Assembly (NCBI GenBank): GCA_024400635.1
Contig: JAKSMI010000008.1
Coordinates: 1 to 64,000 of the forward strand
From: Bacteroidales bacterium
Lineage (GTDB): Bacteria; Bacteroidota; Bacteroidia; Bacteroidales; WCHB1-69
Direction of reading: 5' to 3'
DNA: 64,000 nt
Positions 25,585 through 35,757 of this stretch are shown here, piece by piece. The notes beneath the pieces are model-generated. The model worked only from the letters and a program-made list of their open reading frames with translations. It did no database searches and had not been told where the DNA came from. The stretch's first letter is position 1. Each line of letters begins with the position of its first letter. Both the position numbers and the translations under genes were made by a program.

Positions 25585-27363
25585 TTATTCAACGAATTTG
25601 CCTTGGGTGGTGAACAAAAGTTCTTTAGATTCCTTAGTTTTCTTATTTTCGATGTTTACCAAATAGCAATTCTTCTTTTCCACAAGATTTTTAACTGCGT
25701 AATATTCAACAACCTTGAATCCTTTGTGATTTTGTTTAACGTAAGAAGAAATACTGCTCAGAAGATTGTCCAAATTGCCCAAAGTCATGGTTTGGGTAAT
25801 GACTCCGTAACTGTTGATACAGCAGATTTCCTTGCCGCGCGTACTGTAATAAGATGCTCTGTAACTACCATCTTCCGTTTCAGACCAAGTAACACCTTTA
25901 ACATTAGGATATTTGGCTTTGAAAGCGGCAATGACATCTTTGGGAATCTGGCTATCGTCATCAGCCCTGTTCGACATATTCATTTTTTCGTAATATTTCT
26001 CCAAGGACACATCTTCCTCGGACTCCTTGGCTTGCCCACCTAATTCATAGTTAGGATCAACTGTACGGAGCAATTTACCGGTCTTATCGAAGAAGAAAGT
26101 AGTGATAAGTTTCTGTTTCCAATTGGCTTTTTCATAAATCTCTACCATCGTAACATCCTGCTTGTCAGCTCTTATTTCTTTGATAGCGTTTTTGAAGCGA
26201 TAACCTTTATAATAAGTCTGAATATGTTTAAGCATATTGCCACTGATAGATTCTTCAGGCACTACGATATAAGTCTTCTCCCATTTTCCCGAAGGGGTTA
26301 TGAACACTTCATTTTTCTGTTCGCGAGCGATGCAATTGCCGACATAGAAAGTATCGACTCTAAACCAGTTGAGTTCTTCGGGACGCTGAACTTTTTTAGC
26401 AAAAGCAGTCTTAACCGCCGCGGGAACGCTATTAGCATCAATGGCCTTGTTGCCACGTTCATCATAAACTGGCTTAACTTCCTTTTCTTTTTTAGACTTT
26501 TGCTCGGTTTTATTTTGTGCAGTTGCGGCTGGTTTTTGTGTTGCACCTGTAGATTTTGATGCTGAAGAAGTGCTTGAAGCAGGTTTCCCCGTCGTAGAAG
26601 TCGATTTCGAGCCCGCTGAAGCGGTTGATTTTGAATTACTTGACGCACTTGTTGAAGCCGGTTTGGCTGAAGTGTTTGCAGATTTAGACGCCGTTGAAGA
26701 ACTGGATGCCGGCTTTCCTGTCGTAGAGGTTGATTTCGAACCCGCTGAAGCGGTTGATTTTGAAGTTGTCGAAGAACCTTTTGCCGCAGGTTTCGCAGCC
26801 GCAGCCTTATTGTCTTCCGATGGTTTTGCCGCACGTGCGGCGGCAGCTGCAGCAGAAACGGGATCAATAACAGTTCTGGCTTCTTTATCGAAATTGGCAG
26901 GATCCTTGCGATCCATCAAATTACCCACTTCGTTGAAAGTCATCACGGAAGCTTCCATGCCTACACCTTCAGGGCGAGCTTCAATATAATAATGGATTCT
27001 CACATCCTGCATTTCCTGTAACTGTGAAACAGAAATTTCGTAATTGGCGAAATTTGTTTTCACGTAATCAGTAATCGAAGACGGCAATTCTGTTTTTGGA
27101 ACTGGGTAAACCGTTTTCAACCATTTGCCTTCCTTATTGATAAAACATTTGCCAGGCGCATTATCTTCTTTGAAATTAGCCACATAGTTACCACCGTTAA
27201 GTTCCCACGATGTAATTTTAACATTCGGATATTCGAATTCCATAGTTTGCTTTACATCATCGGGAACAGCATCTGGCTTAAGCTTCTGGGCGAAAAGTGG
27301 ATTAGTTGCAAACAATGCCGTTGCAAGGGTTATCAATGCCAAAAGGCGAACTGCTTTCTTCAT
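25585..27363 (-). CDS. Exported PepSY-like repeat protein with Ser/Thr/Ala/Lys linker
   Basis: A 592-residue exported protein: signal peptide 1-25 ending LFAQ. Four or five diverged PepSY-like (DUF2874-type) modules of about 70 residues are seen, each with the pattern 'VPxxVkxxFxxxYPnvkxxxWexxxxxYxAxF ... G' (near 30-100, 105-160, 310-375, 385-440, 475-590). Between residues of about 178 and 288 lies a low-complexity linker with a near-perfect 43-residue duplication. PepSY-like proteins of this type in gut Bacteroidota are periplasmic; function unknown. It is in a probable operon with prmA downstream; atpC lies 9 bases upstream. Confidence 0.82.
   Translation of the reverse strand: MKKAVRLLALITLATALFATNPLFAQKLKPDAVPDDVKQTMEFEYPNVKITSWELNGGNYVANFKEDNAPGKCFINKEGKWLKTVYPVPKTELPSSITDYVKTNFANYEISVSQLQEMQDVRIHYYIEARPEGVGMEASVMTFNEVGNLMDRKDPANFDKEARTVIDPVSAAAAAARAAKPSEDNKAAAAKPAAKGSSTTSKSTASAGSKSTSTTGKPASSSSTASKSANTSAKPASTSASSNSKSTASAGSKSTSTTGKPASSTSSASKSTGATQKPAATAQNKTEQKSKKEKEVKPVYDERGNKAIDANSVPAAVKTAFAKKVQRPEELNWFRVDTFYVGNCIAREQKNEVFITPSGKWEKTYIVVPEESISGNMLKHIQTYYKGYRFKNAIKEIRADKQDVTMVEIYEKANWKQKLITTFFFDKTGKLLRTVDPNYELGGQAKESEEDVSLEKYYEKMNMSNRADDDSQIPKDVIAAFKAKYPNVKGVTWSETEDGSYRASYYSTRGKEICCINSYGVITQTMTLGNLDNLLSSISSYVKQNHKGFKVVEYYAVKNLVEKKNCYLVNIENKKTKESKELLFTTQGKFVE
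26579..26769 (-). repeat. Imperfect 129-base tandem duplication inside the PepSY-like gene
   Basis: Copies starting near 26579 and 26708 share about 57 bases with only a few third-position differences; the offset is exactly 129 bases (43 codons). The encoded linker is built of Lys-Ser-Thr-Ala-Gly units. Confidence 0.75.
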
Positions 27364-27372
27364 AACGATTTA

Positions 27373-27609
27373 TTATTCTGCCAATACTAATATTTTATTA
27401 TCCAGGACCTCGGTGGTGCCACCTTTGATATCAAAGAATTGATTGCCGCCATCGGGAAGTCCAACTTTTATTTGACCTTTCCGTAAGGCCGCTACCAGAG
27501 GAGCATGGTTTTCCAGAACTTCAAAAAGCCCATCCAAACCTGGCAATTGCACCAAGTTCACCTCACCAGAAAAGAGTTGTTTGTCGGGAGTCGTAATATC
27601 GAGTTTCAT
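27373..27609 (-). CDS. atpC: F-type ATP synthase epsilon subunit, short form
   Basis: The epsilon subunit couples gamma rotation to the catalytic hexamer and inhibits hydrolysis. This 78-residue protein contains only the N-terminal beta-sandwich (LDITTPDKQLFSGEV; LPGLDGLFEVLENHAPLVAAL) and lacks the C-terminal helical hairpin. The short form is common in Bacteroidota and implies no epsilon-hairpin inhibition. It lies 5 bases after atpD. The other ATP synthase genes are not in the window. Confidence 0.95.
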   Translation of the reverse strand: MKLDITTPDKQLFSGEVNLVQLPGLDGLFEVLENHAPLVAALRKGQIKVGLPDGGNQFFDIKGGTTEVLDNKILVLAE

Positions 27610-27614
27610 AGCGA

Positions 27615-29126
<1,512 letters not shown>

Positions 29127-29208
29127 TTATTATATTTTTTGATTTTATTTTCAGAAGAATTTGGTTTAGCAAATAATGAGCAACATTTATAATTATCAAC
29201 AATTAAAC

Positions 29209-30531
29209 TTAGTACGGTGTATAAGCAATCTCCAAACGCAATTGTTTTCCTTCGAAGCCTGCATTGGGGTTGCTTCCGTAAAACACCAGACGATTTCCCC
29301 TGATACCCGAACCTTTCACGATAAGATACAGATAATCAGCATAATCTCCTTTATCCAGTACGAGATTTTGAATATAATTTGTGATACGAATTCTATATTC
29401 TGCTTTTTCAACGTCATACGTACCACCGAAGAATCCCGACGGGTTGACAGATTCATCATCAGGAATATAAGTCAGGGTGCCGTCTTTTTTCACACCTTGA
29501 ACCGTCAAGTTGGCGGGACGTGTAAAAATCAATTCATTGGGGAAGCAGTTACTGATGACCAATTCCGCTCTATTAATAACGAGATGCTTATTCAGTGAAG
29601 CGAATTTTTGGCAGATGTAAGGGAAGCGTATTTTCGCTTTCACACCGCCCATTGCTTGCAAATACAAAGTTTGCGCATTGCTCTGGTCTTGGTCGATAAT
29701 TTGTCTACGCAAATCCTGTGCGGCATCTGCATAGTTGAAATGATTAAGATTATTGTAGATAACGCCATTGTCTGAAGGCGTAAAAGTATAGTTCAATCCA
29801 TCATCCAAGTCATTGTGATAATAAATGACCAAGCCTGTCAAGGAGCTGACCATACTGGAAGAAAAGATGCAGCCGTTGGCATGGTTTGACGTAGCCGTAA
29901 TGCTTAGGCCTTTGAACGCATCTTTCACATCGTCATCGGTATACCAACTACCAGCTTCATCAATAAAGCGCTGACCGAATTCATTTTTCAGACGTACACG
30001 AATATGCGGAGAAAGTTCATCCCCATTGATTATCACGGAAGAACCAGGCTTGACAAAATACGACACATTCGGATTCTGCACCAAGTTATCCCCATAGTGT
30101 TCGGTTGTATTAGACGCATAGTAAATAGTACCAGCTGCCAAATCCTCACTCAATTCATAGACTTCAAAACGAAGAGGGGCCATCGTATCACCATACGCAA
30201 AAGCTGTATGCAGCGTAAGCACAACGGAGTCCAAGACTGGATTGGAACCAAATTGTGGGTTTGAACCAGAAAGTAGGAATTGGGCATAAACAGTGGCAGC
30301 CGTCGTACCGAAAATGGGATCATGGTTTTCGCCTATCAGTTGGTTGGCCAAGTTAGAAGTTATCAAACTATCATAGATAACAGAATGGGCAGTGACGGAA
30401 GTCGTATCCATCGTCGCACCAATCAAGTCATCTGCCATATCGAGTCCGATAGCATTATACTCTTTTTTACACGAAACAAGGCAAAGGATGAGAATGAGCA
30501 GTAACGAACTAGTAATCTTAACGCGTGCCAT
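29209..30531 (-). CDS. DUF4270 lipoprotein
   Basis: A 440-residue lipoprotein: signal sequence with lipobox LVSC (Cys near 21), then KKEYNAIGLD, followed by beta-rich sequence with a DUF4270 layout (strands such as VLDSVVLTLHTAFAYGD and AELVISNC, and the end GFEGKQLRLEIAYTPY). DUF4270 proteins are confined mostly to Bacteroidota and sit beside the short glycogen-synthase-like gene, as here (17 bases apart). Role unknown; probably surface or periplasmic. Confidence 0.85.
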   Translation of the reverse strand: MARVKITSSLLLILILCLVSCKKEYNAIGLDMADDLIGATMDTTSVTAHSVIYDSLITSNLANQLIGENHDPIFGTTAATVYAQFLLSGSNPQFGSNPVLDSVVLTLHTAFAYGDTMAPLRFEVYELSEDLAAGTIYYASNTTEHYGDNLVQNPNVSYFVKPGSSVIINGDELSPHIRVRLKNEFGQRFIDEAGSWYTDDDVKDAFKGLSITATSNHANGCIFSSSMVSSLTGLVIYYHNDLDDGLNYTFTPSDNGVIYNNLNHFNYADAAQDLRRQIIDQDQSNAQTLYLQAMGGVKAKIRFPYICQKFASLNKHLVINRAELVISNCFPNELIFTRPANLTVQGVKKDGTLTYIPDDESVNPSGFFGGTYDVEKAEYRIRITNYIQNLVLDKGDYADYLYLIVKGSGIRGNRLVFYGSNPNAGFEGKQLRLEIAYTPY

Positions 30532-30547
30532 GGTAGTATATTGCAGT

Positions 30548-31357
30548 TTATTGAGCTATAAGTTGGTCGTAAAAAGCGTTGTATTGTTCAACATAGTTGC
30601 CATTTTCATCGTGTTTCAGCAATGGAAGTTCGGATTTTTCCATATAGCTTTGCACTGTGGCTTTCACGTCGGGATGACCAAGGACAAGGCCATCGGAATA
30701 ATCGATAGCGGTTTTAAGGAGGGCATCGTAACCCGGCGTTCTAAATTTGGCAAGACTCTCTTTAGGTATGCCCGTAAGTTTCAGTTTCTTCGCGAAATCC
30801 GGAGAGAATTTTTCACTAAAATCGTCATTGTACGCCGAGAAAACGATTTTCAAATCTTGGAAAAGAGGATTGTCCTTGTAGCAAGTCTTGATGAAAATCG
30901 GCACAAGGGCGGTAATCCAGCCGTGACAATGAATAACGTCCGGCGTCCAACACAACTTTCTAACCGTTTCTATGACACCTTTGGCGAAGAAAATGGCACG
31001 GGAATCATTATCCTCGAAGAATTTGCCATCTGCATCGCGAAAGACGGCCTTGCGCTTGAAGAAGTCTTCGCTGTCAATAAAATAAATCTGCATTCGGACA
31101 GCTTGCAAAGAGGCCACCTTGATGATGAGTGGGTGATCGGTATCTTCGATAATAATATTCTGTCCAGAAAGACGGATTACTTCGTGTAACAAATTCTTGC
31201 GTTCGTTCACGACACCATATTTTGGCATAAAAGTACGTATTTCGTTATCCATTTCCTGAATGCCTTGAGGAAGATAACGGCATACGTGTGTGATGTAATC
31301 TTCTGCCATGTAAGGGAAAATCCCAGGCGTGATGTATAAAACTCTTTTCTTTCCCAT
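30548..31357 (-). CDS. Short glycogen/starch synthase-like protein (GT5 N-terminal domain)
   Basis: 269 residues matching only the N-terminal Rossmann half of GT5 glycogen synthases: KRVLYITPGIFPYMAEDYI (4-22), the segment RTFMPKYGVVNERKN, and DVIHCHGWITALVPIFIK (about 140-157). The ADP-glucose-binding C-terminal half is absent, so synthase activity is doubtful without a partner. The same short form with DUF4270 as neighbour is usual in Bacteroidales, so it is not a local truncation. Its own promoter box is at 31381. Confidence 0.85.
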   Translation of the reverse strand: MGKKRVLYITPGIFPYMAEDYITHVCRYLPQGIQEMDNEIRTFMPKYGVVNERKNLLHEVIRLSGQNIIIEDTDHPLIIKVASLQAVRMQIYFIDSEDFFKRKAVFRDADGKFFEDNDSRAIFFAKGVIETVRKLCWTPDVIHCHGWITALVPIFIKTCYKDNPLFQDLKIVFSAYNDDFSEKFSPDFAKKLKLTGIPKESLAKFRTPGYDALLKTAIDYSDGLVLGHPDVKATVQSYMEKSELPLLKHDENGNYVEQYNAFYDQLIAQ

Positions 31358-31380
31358 TTATGTTATTATATTTCAAACTG

Positions 31381-31388
31381 CAAAATTA
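31381..31388 (-). promoter_or_regulatory. -7 box (TAATTTTG) of the glycogen-synthase-like gene
   Basis: The minus strand reads TAATTTTG, fitting TAnnTTTG, 23 bases before the start at 31357. Confidence 0.55.
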
Positions 31389-31696
31389 TAAAAAAAAAAT
31401 CAATTGTAAAGACGTTTTTCAAATTTTTTCTCCTTTAAATATGTAAAAACAATTTTGTCGTTGCAAATTTTCATGTTGTCAATTTTTATTTTTTATTATT
31501 TTTTATTATTTTATTCTTATTTACTTATTATTATAACAGTTGTATTTTATTATGTTTTTTGTAATATTTATACGAATTATATATAATTTTTTATAGTTCG
31601 AATAAAGACCTCGCTTGATTTGAATCCTCCGAACACGGCTTCTCAAAAAAGGGGATTTTTTTTCCTTGAAAAGGGCCAATATTAATATTAAAGTTG

Positions 31697-31704
31697 TATA
31701 TTTG
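31697..31704 (+). promoter_or_regulatory. -7 box (TATATTTG) of the MlaD-like gene
   Basis: TATATTTG matches TAnnTTTG, 17 bases before the ATG at 31722. Confidence 0.6.
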
Positions 31705-31721
31705 CACCCTAATATTTTATC

Positions 31722-32693
31722 ATGGAAAAAGAGACTATCAAACCCGACAACTCGGCCCATAAGAAAAGCAAGCTCAAAGTCGGCATTTTCTGCATCGTTG
31801 CCGTAATCGTATTCTATCTCGGCGCTTGCTTTTTCAAGGGCGTTTCCGCTTTTGGAAAGAAAACCTACTACTACGCCGTATTCGAAAACACAGGCGGCCT
31901 GCAAGCCAGCAACGCCGTCATGCTCAATGGCTACAAAATCGGCCAGGTAACCAACGTGACAATGCTTTCCGACAACCCCGTCAGACTTTGTGCCGAACTG
32001 ATGATTACCGAGCCTGTCAACATTCCCAAAGACTCGAAAGTGCAGGTAGCCCCGAAGGATTTGCTGGGTGGCACCGTCATCAACATCCTCATGGGCACTG
32101 ACACCAAATTCCTGCGGGAAAAAGACACGATGGCCACCTTCGTCGTTCCCGCCATGACTGACGGCATCGACGAGATGAAGACCAAAATCAATAGCATTCT
32201 GGTTTCCGTTGACACCATTGCCCTATCACTGAAAGACGTCCTGTCCTCGGAAGGCGGAGCACAAGACCTCAAGGGCACCCTTGCCAATCTGGAACAAACC
32301 ACTGCCAACCTGACATACATTTTAGCCGCCAACAAGGACAAAGTAGGCAAATTGGTTACCAATCTCGAGGCCTTCAGCAACACGCTACAGGCTGCCAGTC
32401 CTGAATTAGAAAGCATTGTCAGCAACTTAGACAATATCTCCGACTCTTTGGCACAGGCCAATGTCAAACAACTCGTCAACGATGCATCCAAAGCCGTTGG
32501 AGACATTCAACTGATGGTTGACAAGATGCAGCGCGGCGAAGGTACACTTGGACAAATCGTCAACAACGACACACTATACACCAATCTCGAAAAGTCACTG
32601 GACAGTTTCAACGCTTTACTCGTCGACTTGAAAGCCAACCCGAAGAAATACATCAATGTCACCGTTTTCGGCAAAAAAGAAAAGACTAAATAA
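31722..32693 (+). CDS. MlaD/MCE-domain protein
   Basis: A 323-residue inner-membrane-anchored lipid-transport protein. A single N-terminal membrane segment (about 20-40, VGIFCIVAVIVFYLGACFF) is followed by an MCE domain (about 47-125: YAVFENTGGLQASNAVMLNGYKIGQV; LLGGTVINI) and a long helical, coiled-coil-like C-terminus (about 140-310). MCE proteins form hexameric rings or tubes that shuttle phospholipids between membranes. The usual partners MlaE and MlaF are not adjacent here. Confidence 0.92.
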   Translation: MEKETIKPDNSAHKKSKLKVGIFCIVAVIVFYLGACFFKGVSAFGKKTYYYAVFENTGGLQASNAVMLNGYKIGQVTNVTMLSDNPVRLCAELMITEPVNIPKDSKVQVAPKDLLGGTVINILMGTDTKFLREKDTMATFVVPAMTDGIDEMKTKINSILVSVDTIALSLKDVLSSEGGAQDLKGTLANLEQTTANLTYILAANKDKVGKLVTNLEAFSNTLQAASPELESIVSNLDNISDSLAQANVKQLVNDASKAVGDIQLMVDKMQRGEGTLGQIVNNDTLYTNLEKSLDSFNALLVDLKANPKKYINVTVFGKKEKTK

Positions 32694-32727
32694 TCAAAAT
32701 AACTTATTCATTAATCAACAAAAAAAT

Positions 32728-34374
32728 ATGAAAAAAACTATTCTCACTATGGCAAGTATCATTATTTGTTTGGCCGTAGTATGCAGTTCCTGCAAATCTA
32801 AGAAAAATCAGGAAAATCCTGAAACAAAATCTGAAATGCAGTTGAAAGTTGAAGAATTCGCCAACTTTGACCTTACCGCAGACCTGTCTGAATTGACGGA
32901 AAACGAAAAGCAACTGGTTGACATTTTCATCCAGATTGCTGACATCATGGACGACTTGTTCTGGAAACAGACTTTCGGTGACAAGAGCATTCTTGATACC
33001 ATTCAGGACCCATGGGTTCGCGATTTTGTGGCCATCAACTACGGTCCATGGGAACGTTTGAACTGCAACAAGAGTTTCGTTTCCGGTTATGGAGAAAAAC
33101 CTGCTGGCTGCCAATATTACCCGGAAGACATGACAATGGAGGAATTCAATGCTTTGGATGACCCCGACAAAAACAGTCTTTACACTGTCATCCGCCGCGA
33201 CGAAAACGGCCAGTTGAAGGTGGTTTGGTATCGCGATGAATACAAAGAAGAACTCAGCAAGGTTTGCGAACTCATGGACAAAGCCATCGAGCTGGCAGAA
33301 GACGAAGGTTTGAAAAACTATCTGATTGAAAGAAAGAAGGCATTCGAAACCGATGATTACTTTAACAGCGATATGGTTTGGATGGATATGAAAAACAGCC
33401 GCCTCGACTTTGTTGTCGGACCTATCGAAAATTACGACGACCAACTTCGCGAAGCAAAAGCTTCTTACGAAGCCTTCGTTTTGATTAAAGACGAAAAAAA
33501 GAGCAACGACCTGGCAAAGTTCGTTTCCATGCTTCCCGATCTACAGAAAGAACTTCCCTGCGAACCCCAGTACAAGACCTTCGTTCCAGGAACCTCATCA
33601 GACATAAACGTTTACAATGTGGTTTATTACGCTGGCGATTGCAACTCTGGCAGCAAGACCATCGCCATCAACCTGCCTAACGACGACAAAGTACAAGCTA
33701 AAAAAGGTGCTCGCCGCTTACAATTGGAAAACGCGCAACGCGCAAAATTCGACAAAATCATGATGCCCATCGGCGAACTCATCATGGAACCCGCACAATT
33801 GCAATACTTAAAATTCGACGCTTTCTTCTGGAATGTCACTTTCCACGAAGTAGCTCACGGTCTGGGCATTAAAGAAACCATCAATGGCAAAGGCAGCGTT
33901 GACGACGCATTGCAGACTGAAAAGACCACTTGGGAAGAAGCCAAGGCTGATATTTTGGGACTGTTCCTCGTTAACACTTTGATTGAAAAAGGTGAAATCA
34001 CCGACATCACTGCTGAAGATGCCATCACCACTTACATCGTCGGCATTTTGCGTTCTGTACGCTTCGGTGCTGGTGAATCCCACGGCAAAGCCAATATGAT
34101 GTGCTACAACTTCATGGAAAAGGAAGGCGCATTTACCCGCAACGCAGACGGCAGCTACCACATCGACTTCGAAAAAGCAAAAGCAGCCATCAACAACTGG
34201 GGCGCTTTGATTTTGAAAACCCAAGGAGACGGCAATTACGAATTTGCCAGCCAATATGCTAAAGAGAATGCGTCTGTTCCTGCCGCATTGCAGAATGACT
34301 TGGACAGAATCAACAACGCTGGCATTCCTCGTGACATCCGTTACAATCAAGGACTTGAAATTCTGAACCGCTAA
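32728..34374 (+). CDS. Dipeptidyl-peptidase III (M49)-like lipoprotein
   Basis: A 548-residue exported zinc-peptidase-like protein. The signal sequence ends in CSSC (lipobox Cys near 19). Residues of about 370-375 carry HEVAHGLG, and about 30 residues later comes EEAKADILGLFL, matching the two zinc-site motifs of M49 (HExxGH ... EExxAD). Here the first motif has the spacing HExxH rather than HExxxH. The ATG at 32728 is chosen because it gives the signal peptide. Members cleave dipeptides from short peptides; location is probably periplasmic. It precedes rsmI by 1 base, suggesting co-transcription. Confidence 0.8.
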   Translation: MKKTILTMASIIICLAVVCSSCKSKKNQENPETKSEMQLKVEEFANFDLTADLSELTENEKQLVDIFIQIADIMDDLFWKQTFGDKSILDTIQDPWVRDFVAINYGPWERLNCNKSFVSGYGEKPAGCQYYPEDMTMEEFNALDDPDKNSLYTVIRRDENGQLKVVWYRDEYKEELSKVCELMDKAIELAEDEGLKNYLIERKKAFETDDYFNSDMVWMDMKNSRLDFVVGPIENYDDQLREAKASYEAFVLIKDEKKSNDLAKFVSMLPDLQKELPCEPQYKTFVPGTSSDINVYNVVYYAGDCNSGSKTIAINLPNDDKVQAKKGARRLQLENAQRAKFDKIMMPIGELIMEPAQLQYLKFDAFFWNVTFHEVAHGLGIKETINGKGSVDDALQTEKTTWEEAKADILGLFLVNTLIEKGEITDITAEDAITTYIVGILRSVRFGAGESHGKANMMCYNFMEKEGAFTRNADGSYHIDFEKAKAAINNWGALILKTQGDGNYEFASQYAKENASVPAALQNDLDRINNAGIPRDIRYNQGLEILNR

Positions 34375-34375
34375 G

Positions 34376-35044
34376 ATGAAACTCTTTTTGGTTCCCACGC
34401 CGATTGGCAATATGGAAGATATCACGCTTCGCGCAATACGTGTACTGCGCGAAGCGGATTTCGTATTATGCGAAGACACCCGTACGACCAAAAATCTACT
34501 CAAACATTACGAATTAGACAAACGCTGTCTGCCCTATCATATCAACAACGAACATCAACAACTACAACGCTTCATTGCTGAAATCAAGCAGGCTGAAACG
34601 GTAGCATTGGTGTCGGATGCGGGCACGCCAGGCATTTCAGATCCGGGATTTCTGCTTTTACGCGAATGTATCTCCGAAGGTATCGAAATTGAGTGTCTTC
34701 CTGGCGCCACAGCACTCATTCCCGCTGTCGTCAACTCTGGACTTCCCTGCGACAGTTTTTATTTCAACGGCTTCTTACCGCACAAAAAAGGCAAAGAAAG
34801 CACGCTGAAAAAACTGGCAGAAATGCAAGAAACCGTCATCTTCTACGAATCGCCACACAGACTGGCAAAAACATTAGTGATGATGGTGCCATTCTTCGGC
34901 GAAGAACGACGAATTTCCATCAGTCGGGAGCTGACGAAGATCCACGAAGAGAATTTTCGCGGCACGCTCGCCGAAGCCATCTCGCACTTCCCCACTGACA
35001 AGGAAATCAAAGGTGAGATTGTGGTAGTGGTTAGTCCAAAGTGA
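34376..35044 (+). CDS. rsmI: 16S rRNA (cytidine1402-2'-O)-methyltransferase
   Basis: SAM-dependent methylation of C1402 in the ribosomal P site. The 222 residues open with LFLVPTPIGNMEDITLRAIRVL and continue with CEDTRTTKNLLKHY, VSDAGTPGISDPG (about 79-91) and the SAM-pocket segment GATALIPAVVNSGL, all hallmarks of RsmI (YraL). It is shorter than the E. coli protein because it lacks the C-terminal extension, which is normal for Bacteroidota. It starts 1 base after the M49-like gene. Confidence 0.95.
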   Translation: MKLFLVPTPIGNMEDITLRAIRVLREADFVLCEDTRTTKNLLKHYELDKRCLPYHINNEHQQLQRFIAEIKQAETVALVSDAGTPGISDPGFLLLRECISEGIEIECLPGATALIPAVVNSGLPCDSFYFNGFLPHKKGKESTLKKLAEMQETVIFYESPHRLAKTLVMMVPFFGEERRISISRELTKIHEENFRGTLAEAISHFPTDKEIKGEIVVVVSPK

Positions 35045-35061
35045 ACTATGAACCGTGAACA

Positions 35062-35096
35062 TTAAACAATTAAACAACTCAACAATTATAAACAAC
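35062..35096 (+). repeat. Short AAACAATT-type repeat tract before rpe
   Basis: The spacer consists of diverged units of the type TTAAACAA / TCAACAAT, similar to the tract at 13749-13779. Confidence 0.5.
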
Positions 35097-35103
35097 AAAT
35101 CCG

Positions 35104-35757
35104 ATGTCTCCATTAATTTCCCCCTCTATGCTTTCCGCAGATTTCTGTCATCTGGCGGATGCCATTAAAATGGTCAACAACTCTGAAGCCGATTGGTTTC
35201 ATTTAGACATTATGGACGGGGTTTTCGTCCCCAACATTTCGTATGGGATGCCCGTCATCAAAGCCATCCGTTCAAAAGCGGAGAAACCCTTGGACGTCCA
35301 CTTGATGATTGTGCAGCCCGAGCGTTATGTTGAGCGATTCAAGGAAGTTGGTGCCGACATCCTGACTGTCCACTGGGAAGCATGCATCCACTTGCACCGG
35401 ACAATTTATCAAATCAAGAATGCGGACATGCTGGCGGGCGTTGCCCTCAACCCCCACACACCTGTTGCCGGCTTGGAGGATATCATCAACGACGTTGACA
35501 TGGTGCTTATCATGTCTGTCAATCCTGGTTTCGGCGGACAAAAATTCATTGAAAGAAGTCTGCACCGCATTGCAGAGCTCAAAGCGATGATTAAACGCAA
35601 CAAATCCAACTGTCTCATCGAAGTCGATGGTGGAGTCGATCTTACAAACGCGCAGCAGTTGGTAGATGCTGGAGCAGACGTTCTCGTCGCTGGCAATGCC
35701 ATCTTTTCTAAAGAAAATCCAACAGAAATCATTCATCAGCTGAAAAATGTCAAATAA
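35104..35757 (+). CDS. rpe: Ribulose-phosphate 3-epimerase
   Basis: Interconverts ribulose 5-phosphate and xylulose 5-phosphate in the pentose phosphate pathway. A 217-residue TIM barrel with ISPSMLSADFCHL, the metal and catalytic segment WFHLDIMDGVFVPNISYG (about 36-53), LDVHLMI (His ligand), MSVNPGFGGQKFI (about 138-150) and IEVDGGV (catalytic Asp) are all intact. The downstream esterase gene overlaps its end by 11 bases. Confidence 0.96.
   Translation: MSPLISPSMLSADFCHLADAIKMVNNSEADWFHLDIMDGVFVPNISYGMPVIKAIRSKAEKPLDVHLMIVQPERYVERFKEVGADILTVHWEACIHLHRTIYQIKNADMLAGVALNPHTPVAGLEDIINDVDMVLIMSVNPGFGGQKFIERSLHRIAELKAMIKRNKSNCLIEVDGGVDLTNAQQLVDAGADVLVAGNAIFSKENPTEIIHQLKNVK

Larger units (their letters stand above)
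31358..31721. other. AT-rich divergent intergenic region (364 bases)
   Basis: No gene was found. The region is extremely AT-rich, with runs such as TTTTTATTATTT. It holds a minus-strand -7 box near one end (31381) and a plus-strand -7 box near the other (31697). The middle shows no convincing hairpin or operator. Confidence 0.6.

Noticed and set aside
26570-26989. Plus-strand frame rich in Val/Glu/Asp/Phe repeats
   Set aside because: It is the complement of the low-complexity linker in the PepSY-like gene; the repeat pattern is a by-product.
30548-31357. Truncated glycogen synthase pseudogene
   Set aside because: The short GT5 form next to DUF4270 is the regular form in this order, so it is not a local truncation.
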